Positions 12,164-21,319 of a DNA stretch of 64,000 nucleotides are shown here, piece after piece (positions within the stretch are counted from its first letter, which is position 1; each line of letters begins with the position of its first letter). The translations under genes and the position numbers were made by a program. Source of the DNA: Strigamia acuminata (Eukaryota > Arthropoda > Chilopoda > Geophilomorpha > Linotaeniidae); assembly GCA_949358305.1 (NCBI GenBank), contig OX442315.1:22036427-22100426 (forward strand), in the 5' to 3' direction. A model generated the notes under the pieces. That model made no database searches. It was not told the DNA's origin and worked only from the letters and a program-made list of their open reading frames with translations.

Positions 12164-13363
12164 ATCTTAAATCTTGTTGCGATCTCAAATGTTCACTTCA
12201 TTTGTGGAGAAGTTTTTCTACCACGTTTTTAACATATTGTTTAGATTTTAACCATAATCATTAGAATTGTGTTTTTTGCCAAGCACCTGTTGCGCTTTTG
12301 GGCAATTGGCCCAGAAGCTGTAACGGCTGCCCTGGCATTTTGAGCCCTGGATTGGGGCGTTGCTAAGTCAATCCCCAAATTTTGCACCGTTGCTAGGGCT
12401 GAAGCGTGCCTTGGCACACGCCACGCCTGCGCACTGGCCGTTTTCCGGCCATATTCCGAGTAATAATTCGAATTATTACTCACTCTTTGCATCACCCTCA
12501 TACCGTTCACACCGACACAGCTTTGTTCAACCCAAAAACACTGTTTTGTCCGTGACTCGTGAGTTTTGCCAAGTTTCAACCCGATTTGTTTGAACCAACG
12601 TTCAAACGAATCACTTTCCGAGCCGCGAAGACGACGCACGACGGCCCAAACCACCGTCGTTCCCGCCGCCGCCCGAAGACCAACGCGCCCACGCCGTTGA
12701 AGATCGACGCCAGCCAGCCGCCGAGGATTGCAGAGCCATCGTCGCCGCTCCTCGACCTGTTGACGACGATTCCGATTCAGATTGTAGCGGATCTCCAGTC
12801 AGGTTTTAACGATCGGCGGTACCCGCCGTTTGACTACTTGTCTCCAACGGAAATCTCCCGTTGCAATCTAGGGTTTAACCTAAGATTTCCCGTCTTGTCA
12901 GGCTTAACAGCCGACACTCTTTGTGAAGTCTTTCGGCTTCACGCTTCCTTTCTCACTTCGCAGAATTTGCGCGGCGACGTGTCGCCATTTCTGCACTGCT
13001 TTTTCCCGCCCGAAGGAGTCCCGCGCTGCTTCGAGCACGTCGCCTTCCACGCCGACGATCTCATCCTCATAGAACCCATTTTATTAACCTTCACTTCAAT
13101 TGAACCTGTAATTAACGCTCAATAAATTGATTAACTGTTTGATTTAAAATAACTAAACTAGCCTTTATTCGAGATCAAATCCCTAGACACCGACTTAACG
13201 GCTAACCCACCCGATAGAAGACCTATAAACGGCATTCAACTGCTTCCACAGGTGAACGCCGGGATCTCTTGCAATTGGAAAAATCCCATAGTGACTAAAT
13301 ATAAATTTAGTGTTGTTGTGAAAATTCAATTGGAACCGTCAGGAACGCAACAATCTTAAATCT
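12164..13363. mobile_element. 1.18-kb element flanked by 11-bp direct repeats (solo LTR or Mutator-like; class uncertain)
   Basis: The body at 12175-13352 begins TGTTGCG and ends CGCAACA (7-bp inverse, 8 bp if the flanking T/A is included). It is bounded by perfect copies of ATCTTAAATCT (12164-12174 and 13353-13363). It is much richer in GC than its surroundings. A 188-codon open frame (12559-13125, plus) has no in-frame ATG, is Arg/Pro-rich, and is probably not a protein. AATAAA lies near the right end (about 13122). TG...CA ends and a poly(A) signal favour a solo LTR. A 9-11-bp duplication would instead favour a Mutator-like element. Confidence 0.65.
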
Positions 13364-13537
13364 CGAAACGGTATTTTTAAACTCAAATATAATCATGAAT
13401 ACTAATCACATGATTAATTAAGTTTCAAAATTAAAGTGGTTTTAGTTTTAAAATGTTTTCCTGTCGATGCTTCAGTGCACAAATAATTTCATTACAGCGA
13501 TTTTGATGAGAAAACTTTATGTAAAATATTCATCACA

Positions 13538-16248
13538 ATGAGTAAGTCACACGAGCAGTAATTAGGGGGGATATCAAATCAAATCATGAGCAAGCTCGTA
13601 TAAAACTCGAATTAAAAGACTTTCAAAAGACTTAAAATTTGATATGCTTTCTTGAATTTAAATATTTTCCAACAAATGTATTCTAAATTTCTTCCACGTT
13701 GATTAGAAAGTGATACTTGGTGTGTACTTTTATTGATGTTCTTCCGATAAAATTGAAAGCGAACACTTTCCTGCAGAACATAGCACTCCCTTGATACAAC
13801 CTGATAGAACTATCAATTTAAATGTAAAGTAAAAGTTATAAGATAATTATCTAAGAAAATAACAAATTTCCTGGATTATTCGCCACCCTTTAAAAAAAAT
13901 TAGATCTAGCCACCACCTGCTTAACTTGTAGAGTTTCGTGATTTTGATTAGTTTGCAGTGACATTAGGATTAGAAATGAGTTTACATTTATTTTTTGAAT
14001 ATGTCAAAAAAAAATAAACCATTTCAATAAAAGATAGGTGTATTTATTTAAAGATTATTTTGTAACAACAGGGGCCCCAAAATCCCATGTGCCGAGAGGC
14101 CCCAATAGACCAAAAATATGCCTTTCTGATGGTTAGAACATGTTTTCAGAATAAAGAAGCCCCTTTTGCACTATTTCGGGGAAAAAGACTTTTAAATTTA
14201 AAGTTCAGCCACGAGTTATTCCTTTATCAAATACTGATTATCAATAGGGTCTTATTTTTTTTAGTTTTTTCTTTAATAGTTCAATTAATTTTGCATCCAT
14301 TCAAGGCAAAATCAAGAGAACCTTGAAGGAATATTAAACCAATCATTTCTTAAATGCAATTTTTTCATAGCAGATGATGAGAAAGAGAAAGTCAATCTAG
14401 GGAATGTTTTGTCGTAGTGGTGAGCAGTTAAAAGCTAATCAGCAAATGCCTGCTACTGTATTGCTTGTGTTACAGAACTAATTATTGCTACCTCTGTCTT
14501 AAGATTGCATTGCAACACTAAAACATCAGCAATTTCATTTGAATTAATGAGCAAATCATGTATTGAAGGTTTTAACTGAGTCAAGGACAAATTATAATAA
14601 AATAATAATAATACAATGATACAATTCGTCCAGTAAAAGGGGCCTGTTAGGTGTATTCAATCCTTACAACTAAATCTATTTTATGTCACAGGAGTCAGGA
14701 ATATCTAAAGTATATTTTTTAGTATCTATATCTGTTGACGTCATTCCTTTTGAATTTATCTTGAGTCAGAATTGCGGTTTGTGCAATCGCAGCTGTCATC
14801 GTAAGTTCCAAATAAGTGTGTTCAATGCAAAAGATATACTTTTCTATCTTTACTGCTTTTATAAAAAATAGAAAGTACTTCAACATCTACTTTTTTGTAG
14901 AGTGAATGTACCAATTGAAAAAAGAAAAAGTGAATAAAGGAAAAAAAAAACAACGCGAATGGGGGATAAAGAATGAATATGATCTAAATCTAAATCACAC
15001 CTCAGCAGAAAGACGTGTTTTTCGGCGCTATTGTAGATCATCATTTTCACTGTAAAACTGCAGTTGTCATACAATTGTAAAACTGCCAAAGAATAAAAAA
15101 AAAAATACAGTATAATACGAAAACACATAACCTTCTTTACAAGTCATTTGACCTTTTTTATTTTTTAAAAAAAAGCATTTGGCTAGTTTACAAAAATCTT
15201 TACTACCTTAGATCCTTTTTTAGAAAGTTGTAAAAGTTCTGAGTTAATGTATCAAAAAATTCAATAATTTTTTTCTTAATACTGTATCATCTTGGAGATA
15301 TGAAAGCATTCCGGTAGTCGTTCATTTATCTACACCTTATCACTGAGAATAAAAAAAATAGTAAATGCAACTAACATGTTTAAATGAAAGAAGTAATGTC
15401 ACCATAAAAATTGAAACTCCCGATTCAGTTACACTTGACACATTCATGACTATTAAATTTTCCTGCTGCTGGTTCACGTATATCGTGATTTTATAGCTGC
15501 TTCTTGTTTTAAGTGGTCGCATTTAAATTGCAAACCAAACACTTACAAAGTTTAACTTAACTCTATCCAAACACGCTTTATTGACTGCTGTAAATTCAAA
15601 AATCGATATAGGGTAAGTAAAAATCAAAAATAATACAATTTCATAAACTGGTTGTTTTTTACTCTTAATCTTCTCAATCGTTTGATATAAAAGCTCTTTT
15701 ATAGTTTTATAACTAGAATTCTAACAGTACTATCAATCAACAACAAGATCATCGTGGTCCAAAATACATGTAATCCGCACGATAAAATTCTCCGATATTT
15801 TGTAAGTACAGTACCGTAGAAAGAATACAAAGTCTCAATAAATGATATAGAATTAATTCTGTCATATTTTAGAACTCTCTGTTGTATTGAAAAAAAAAAT
15901 TAAGTTTTTCATCGCTAGACGCTCTTCATTTTTAGGAAAGATAACGACGAGTACGACATTTCATACTTTGTTTGATCTGTAGCCACATTTGTAACCAAGA
16001 AAGCAGTGCTTGCCACTCTTACAGCCCTCGCTAGCATAGCAGTGGCACAATGCCGGTAAGCCCACATTTTTAAAAAACTTGGCGATGGGCATCAACCATC
16101 AAGGCGATTATTTCTACAAGTATATAAATAATTTAATGCGCAATAAGACGTTCGTAACTTCATAATTTTGGTTTAGATTATTTTCTCCCGTATCACATTT
16201 TTGGTTCCATTTAGAATGGCAATAAGAAACAGCTACCGATCTATGTAA
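13538..16248 (+). CDS. Candidate small spliced gene for a 36-residue signal-like peptide, nested in the receptor intron
   Basis: Three exons fit in phase. Exon 1 ends ATG A (13538-13541) at a perfect donor, GTAAGT. Exon 2 (15983-16055, 73 nt) has acceptor CTTTGTTTGATCTGTAG and donor GTAAGC. Exon 3 (16215-16248) has a long pyrimidine tract and acceptor CCATTTAG, and ends at TAA. The product starts M-T-T-F-V-T-K-K, then a hydrophobic AVLATLTALASIAVA with an AVA-Q cleavage-type site, then a short basic tail. Exon 2 is about 50% GC in an AT-rich setting. An alternative first exon, 14692-14800 (strong acceptor, donor GTAAGTTC, also phase 1 out), could join exon 2. The order of signals is suggestive but no family is recognised. 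It could be a secreted peptide, a membrane micropeptide, the start of a longer gene, or chance. Confidence 0.35.
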
Positions 16249-16773
16249 AAATCCCTTTTTGGGTATTTGTTTAATTTAAGTTGAAAGTGTTTATAAAAAT
16301 AATTCCTTCTCCTTATTTCAAGCTTTGTGTGAAAATCTTTCAGTAACTGTTTCTTTGTTTTGTTTGACATGAATAAATGGCCGGACGGATTTCCTGCTTT
16401 AACATAAATTGTTTTTCCACTAAAATTACGAGCCAAAGCTTTTTAAAAACAACAGCGAAAAGCACATTTAAAATTATAATACTAGTATAAGAAAAAACGT
16501 TTTCTTCACGAAGGTGTCACAGCTTAAACATGAGAAATTGAATCATAAATAAAAATAGTTACAATGTACAAATTATCCGTCTGCAAAATAAAATCGTATT
16601 TCTACTCTAATTTATGATTTTAAACTTTTTAACTTTAATCTCCAATTTCGTCGCAGTTCAAATCTTTAGAGCAAACACATAAACTTCCACTAAAATGTAA
16701 TCAAACTATTGGCCTAGTGTCGCCTTAATTTTCGCCATTAAAATTAACGCCGGTTTTTACGGTGTATGTAATT

Positions 16774-18363
16774 TGTGACGGTTACACTGTCATGCACTTT
16801 GTTAGTATAGGACGATTACTTCACCAATAGATGGCGCTGATGCGTTTTAGCGGTAAATTCAAATTTCGACAATTTTTGAGTGAATAAAATATAAATTACT
16901 ATTTATATTTTATTCCACTGCAACTTTAGACACTTTTAAATACTTTTGGATGTTCAAATGCTAGTTGATTTATTTGTCACATAATTCTATTGAATTATGT
17001 GCAAACTCTACACCTGGTGAAGTCACCCCCCATCACCCACTGTGAGTTGGACTCCTTTTGGATTATAGTCAAAGGGACTTAATCCAAAATGTGTCCTGCG
17101 TATCCAGTTCCTGTTTTGGACCTAGTAGAAGACTATGTCCTGAGTATCCACTTCCTATGACCTAGGATTGGATGGATTTGACTGCCCAGTGATCCCATTG
17201 GATCACTGAACAGCTATTCTCCTCACCGAGTATATATCCCCCTGCAAAACGGATATAGCTCGCTCTTGTTCTGTTTTTGTTTGATACTGATATTACTTGA
17301 GCACATATTATACTTCTCTGCGTTCCGACAATCCGTTGTAGAAATACTTTGTATTTAGTGTAAGTATCTAGAGTGGGTAGAAGACTCACAGACACACTGC
17401 CCGCCTCTTCATGCCAACATTCCGTTGTAGAAATGTTGTAACTAGAGTGAGTAATTCACAGACACATTTAAGTGTAGTATCTAGAGTGGGGTACAACCCA
17501 CAGACGCACTCCCTCCAGCTTCATGCCAACATTCCGTTGTAGAGTGCAGAATCTAGAGTGGAGTAAAATTCACAGACGCATTGGTAATGTAGAATCTAGA
17601 GTGGAGTATTTATATTTCACAGACGCATTATCAGAGTAATCGACGCGGAGTAATTTCCCGGTTACTCTCCCGCCAGCCAGGACCGAGTGGAGTAATTTCC
17701 CGGCGATGGATAACCTTTCCTGCGAGATATTTCGATTCAATTCGTTATTGGTTTGACGGAACATTTAAGTCTAACTTAGATGTTGATTGCACTCGGGGCA
17801 AAAAATAGCTCGGCGCTATTTTAATATATTTTACTTATTTTCATAGTTTTAGTTAAGTTTGTGACTCTAAAATATCATGATTAATTCCATAGAATTAATA
17901 TGAATATTTATTCTCACATTGTTACATCTCGCGGTAATTATTGATTACAACAATTATCTGCGATGCGATGTGTGTGACGATACAGAAAAGTCAACCGCAC
18001 CTCTCGGATATAACCCACCCAGCCTAACCATTTACACGCCTTTTAGAACCAAACCCCGGACCATTTAGAAGCCAAAGCCATTCATAGATGACATCTTTTA
18101 CGTCACAGCAATAAGACCGTTACAAATTCTTATTGCATGACTGAAGCCTTCAAATGATATTATTTCAGGGCTTTTGCCAAACAACTGTATAGTTTAACTT
18201 CTCGTCATTTTAGCCACTTGTAGGCATAGTATTTATATAAGGTTCAAACCGGAATAAATGTTATATGTTTTGAGAAAACATCAGGTTTGCATATTTTACA
18301 TTTTCACACAGATAGTTCACACTTTAGTTTAGCAATTGCTATCTCCAGAAGGTAATCGTCACA
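16774..18363 (+). repeat. 5' LTR (1590 bp)
   Basis: It starts TGTGACGGTTAC and ends GGTAATCGTCACA. It contains a TATA-like TTTATATAAGG (18231-18242) and AATAAA (18253-18258), placing U3/R/U5 boundaries in the last 120 bp. Between about 17320 and 17630 it carries five degenerate copies of a TCTAGAGTGG...CACAGACRCA box (starting near 17367, 17441, 17480, 17552 and 17595) and three TCCGTTGTAG boxes. Minus-strand open frames of 77 and 64 codons are shadows that recur identically in the 3' LTR. Confidence 0.95.
16824..16837 (+). promoter_or_regulatory. CTCF-like motif in the 5' LTR (repeated in the 3' LTR)
   Basis: CCAATAGATGGCGC closely fits the arthropod CTCF core (CCA..AG.TGGCGC). The identical site recurs at 28890-28903 in the 3' LTR in the same orientation, and a weaker CCACCAGATGTCGG lies near 26430. 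Binding is inferred from motif resemblance only. Confidence 0.35.
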
Positions 18364-18365
18364 CG

Positions 18366-18383
18366 TGGAGGTTCCACCGAGAT
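18366..18383 (+). other. Primer-binding site, tRNA-Gln
   Basis: TGGAGGTTCCACCGAGAT, two bases after the 5' LTR, is the exact complement of the 18 nt at the 3' end (with CCA) of eukaryotic tRNA-Gln as I know it. This primes minus-strand DNA synthesis. Confidence 0.85.
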
Positions 18384-19239
18384 AGGTTGCATTTTATCGA
18401 AGTGAACTCTGTGATCAAAGTGTAAATTGAAAAATGAATTTTCTTGATTATTTTATATAGATATTATAATTAGAAAATTTCCGATTTTTCTCTATAAATT
18501 TACTGTGAAATATCCATTTGTTTTCAAAAAATTCTCATTATCTTTTGGAAATATCTGAATTCGAATTTTTGGATTATTTTGAAAAAAACTCATTATAATT
18601 CCGAATCTCTTACGAAAAATCTATTATGATTTTATTGAGTTTCCCAGAATATTCAGCTATATTCTGGAAAATTTCGAAACCTTGAATTTTGATCAAAAAA
18701 CGAATTTGACTAGAAATCCTGCTGACTGAAAAATAAAAAGTTAAAGTATTTTATTTTGCTGGTTAAAAACTTGACCAAGTTTCTATTGTTCTGTTTTCAA
18801 TGTTTTTGATTATTATTTTAATCTTTAACAAAGTAAAGAATGTGACAAAGAGAACCACTCACGATGCAGCTCGGAGTAGGTCATCCAGATGTGACATTGT
18901 TGAGAATTTCGGATTAGAAATTATCAGGAATTTTTCAACATCGCCAATCACAGCAGACTGTCTTGACAAAGGAGATTTTCCGGAAGCTAGTTTGACAACC
19001 AATATTCAGCCACACTTGCTTTTCGACAGTGCGACCATCCAGTTGTGCCTTTGTGACCAGTGCCCGTTTGGACCATTCTTGACCACGCAATAGGACAGTT
19101 TTTCCGAAGCCACTTCAGTTTCAGCAGCTAAGGTTGTATTTTTTCAAATTATTTCTTAGTTTAATATTAAGCGTGTTACATTTACGCTAGTTCAGTTAAA
19201 GTTTATTTTTTCTTTTGTACGTGTATTTCTTTGAGTATT
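18384..19239 (+). other. Retrotransposon 5' leader with an upstream ORF
   Basis: This is 856 bp of untranslated leader. It contains an ATG-initiated 97-codon open frame (18800-19093) ending 146 bp before gag. Its second half (DAARSRSSRCDIVENFG...) has a protein-like composition but no family is recognised. It could regulate translation, or be a relic. Confidence 0.5.
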
Positions 19240-21288
19240 ATGGCCCGTAGACCTGTAAGAGTTCGTGGAACACGAGGAAATCGTGGAGCACGACGACGTG
19301 GTGGTATGTGTGAAACACCAAGAGGAATTGTGGAGTCTGATCTAGAAAGCCAGGGGGAAGAAAATGTTCCTAGAGACGTTTCCAACCCAGGTAGTTCTCG
19401 AACGGATCCACTATCAGTCCCACATGATTTAGAAGTTTACTGTCGCCATTACCAATTGGAAGTGACGCAGTTTTCCTCTTTGTGTGAAGCTCAACAATAC
19501 ACGGCGAATAATCATCACGAGAGAAATCGTGTAATTACTCCCGATGTAGTTGTAACCAACGAACAAAGTGTTTCTGTAGATCGAACTGGCCCTCGTTCGC
19601 CGGCCACATATCGCTACCAGCAATTGCCTGGATGGCGAATGAATGTTGCTCGTGACGACAATGGGCAGTTAAATTCTTCACTATCTGTTCAACCTTTGAT
19701 TCAGTTACCAACTAGTTCTTGGCGATCGAATTCGGCCGAAAGAATGGGAAATTCCGGACAAAGAAATATTTCTGCGCCAATTTCCCGAAATTTACCAAGT
19801 GCGACGGCTGTAAATAATATTTTACCCGCTCCCACTGGGAATTTGAATGATTCTTTCAGAGTTCCACAGCCTCGAACTAATCTGTCGGTCCAACCAAGGG
19901 GGAGAAATGAAAATTATCAAAATTTTCAATCTCACACCCAATCTGATGGAGATTTTAGGAATTATAGAAATTCCCGCTCTCAAGGTGGACGAGCTCCGCC
20001 GAGAAATCAACGATTTCCCGGAGCTCCTGGTGATCCTCGTGACTCCGATCCTAACTCGAGTAGTGACGAATCTCACGCTGGTGGAGGGGGAAATTATAAC
20101 AATAATTTCCACCGACGTAATAATTCTCGTTCTCCTCCGCCACCTGATAGACGCCAAAATTTTCGAGGAGAGCCAAATCCGCCACCCAGAGACCAAGAAA
20201 GTCGGTCTACACCCAATTCGAACTCTGCTTCTAATTTGTCGGACGAAAATGTAAAACAAATTATTCAGGGTTTAGTTGGTCAAATCCGAAGCCCGAGTAA
20301 TCCCAGTCAGAATTTTGGAAAAGGAATCGAGATTCCTATTTTTGACGGGAAACAGACAGAGGTTGCGCGATTCCTTGAAATCGTCAAAGCTGTCGCACTC
20401 GGGAAAGGCATCCCTTTAGACGACATGGTACACACTGCTGTACCTGGACGACTATTAGGCCATGCACAACGTTGGTTCCATAAGCAACGCCATACTTTTA
20501 ACAGTTGGCGAACTTTCGAAGCCTCTTTTCTCGATTGTTTCGACCTCGTTCCACTTACAAGAGAAAGGCGACTTCTTAATGTAAAACAACGAGCCGACGA
20601 GTCACTTTATAGTTTTCTTCTGCGTTATACGCAAGAACAAGGTGAAGTGCCGCCAGGTGATAAAACTGGACGTGCGCAATTATTCGACAATTTAACTCAA
20701 GAAAGTTTCACGGCGTTATGTACACAAGGAATGTATGGTAACTTTACAGTAGATGACATTCTACAATATGTAGGAGCAAATCGCTCTAAGTTTGAAAGTT
20801 CTCAACTTGCAGCAAAATTGGAGTACGATAATCGAGAGAATCATCCTACTCCCAAACTTCACGAAAAATCTAAGATTTTTCCATCTAAAACTTCACTACG
20901 TTTAACGCAAACTCAAGATGAAGTTGAAAATGAAGACGAGTCGGAAAATGACGACTCAACTGACGATGGTTCAATGGAGCGATTATTTGCCGCCCAGTAT
21001 GAAAAGACTACTGGAAAATGCTTTTTCTGTCACGAGCCTGGACATTTTAAAAGAGAATGTCCCGCCCTTGCCAAAAAATTAGCAGGGAAAACAGACTCGT
21101 TAAATTCAAATAAAAGATTTAACCACTCTGCTCCCAACCCCGAGTTTAAACGACCCAAACAAAATTGGGTTACGTCAGAAACTTTAGACTCCAAATTTAC
21201 TGACTTCCAGAAAAACATGGTTGACCTGTTAATTAAGCATTTACCAGCAGCCACTGAGTCAGTCACTCCCGACGAGACAAAAAACTGA
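19240..21288 (+). CDS. gag: Gag polyprotein of the retrotransposon
   Basis: This is 682 residues from the first in-frame ATG (19240) to TGA (21286-21288). The N-terminus is an RGG-rich basic tract (ARRPVRVRGTRGNRGARRRGG region), followed by a long disordered N/S/P/R-rich segment to about residue 330. A Ty3-type capsid region follows, with the signature spread over AQRWFHKQ, FNSWRTFEASF and LDCF (about 20470-20550), then an acidic linker. One CCHC zinc knuckle (CFFCHEPGHFKREC, 21019-21060) would bind RNA during assembly of virus-like particles. The last codons form the slippery site for the shift into pol. At 682 residues it is long for a gypsy Gag because of the low-complexity N-terminal half. 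Confidence 0.93.
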   Translation: MARRPVRVRGTRGNRGARRRGGMCETPRGIVESDLESQGEENVPRDVSNPGSSRTDPLSVPHDLEVYCRHYQLEVTQFSSLCEAQQYTANNHHERNRVITPDVVVTNEQSVSVDRTGPRSPATYRYQQLPGWRMNVARDDNGQLNSSLSVQPLIQLPTSSWRSNSAERMGNSGQRNISAPISRNLPSATAVNNILPAPTGNLNDSFRVPQPRTNLSVQPRGRNENYQNFQSHTQSDGDFRNYRNSRSQGGRAPPRNQRFPGAPGDPRDSDPNSSSDESHAGGGGNYNNNFHRRNNSRSPPPPDRRQNFRGEPNPPPRDQESRSTPNSNSASNLSDENVKQIIQGLVGQIRSPSNPSQNFGKGIEIPIFDGKQTEVARFLEIVKAVALGKGIPLDDMVHTAVPGRLLGHAQRWFHKQRHTFNSWRTFEASFLDCFDLVPLTRERRLLNVKQRADESLYSFLLRYTQEQGEVPPGDKTGRAQLFDNLTQESFTALCTQGMYGNFTVDDILQYVGANRSKFESSQLAAKLEYDNRENHPTPKLHEKSKIFPSKTSLRLTQTQDEVENEDESENDDSTDDGSMERLFAAQYEKTTGKCFFCHEPGHFKRECPALAKKLAGKTDSLNSNKRFNHSAPNPEFKRPKQNWVTSETLDSKFTDFQKNMVDLLIKHLPAATESVTPDETKN

Positions 21289-21319
21289 TTCAGGGGGTTG
21301 TTCAAGTTGCCCAACCCCC
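21279..21319 (+). promoter_or_regulatory. -1 ribosomal frameshift signal at the gag/pol junction
   Basis: The heptamer AAAAAAC (21279-21285) is in the gag frame as A-AAA-AAC, directly before the gag TGA. After a 7-nt spacer, GGGGGTTG (21293-21300) pairs perfectly with CAACCCCC (21312-21319) across an 11-nt loop. The pol frame is -1 relative to gag, open from 21258, and lacks an ATG at its start, so frameshifting is the expected route to Gag-Pol. Confidence 0.88.

Noticed and set aside
12559-13125. 188-codon open frame as a gene
   Set aside because: It has no in-frame ATG, lies inside a mobile element, and GC-rich composition alone makes long frames likely.
15990-16120. Minus-strand 44-codon Cys-rich frame (CxC...C...C...C spacing)
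   Set aside because: It is the antisense shadow of the plus-strand exon 15983-16055, which has proper splice sites in the other direction. No cysteine-peptide family fits.
17162-17764. Minus-strand open frames of 77 and 64 codons in the 5' LTR (and identical ones in the 3' LTR)
   Set aside because: They fall in the repeat-box array of U3, oppose the element's transcription and have no protein-like features. Their identity in both LTRs follows from LTR identity.
19822-20259. Long frames on both strands within gag (145 and 135 codons)
   Set aside because: They are shadows of the low-complexity Arg/Asn-rich gag region.
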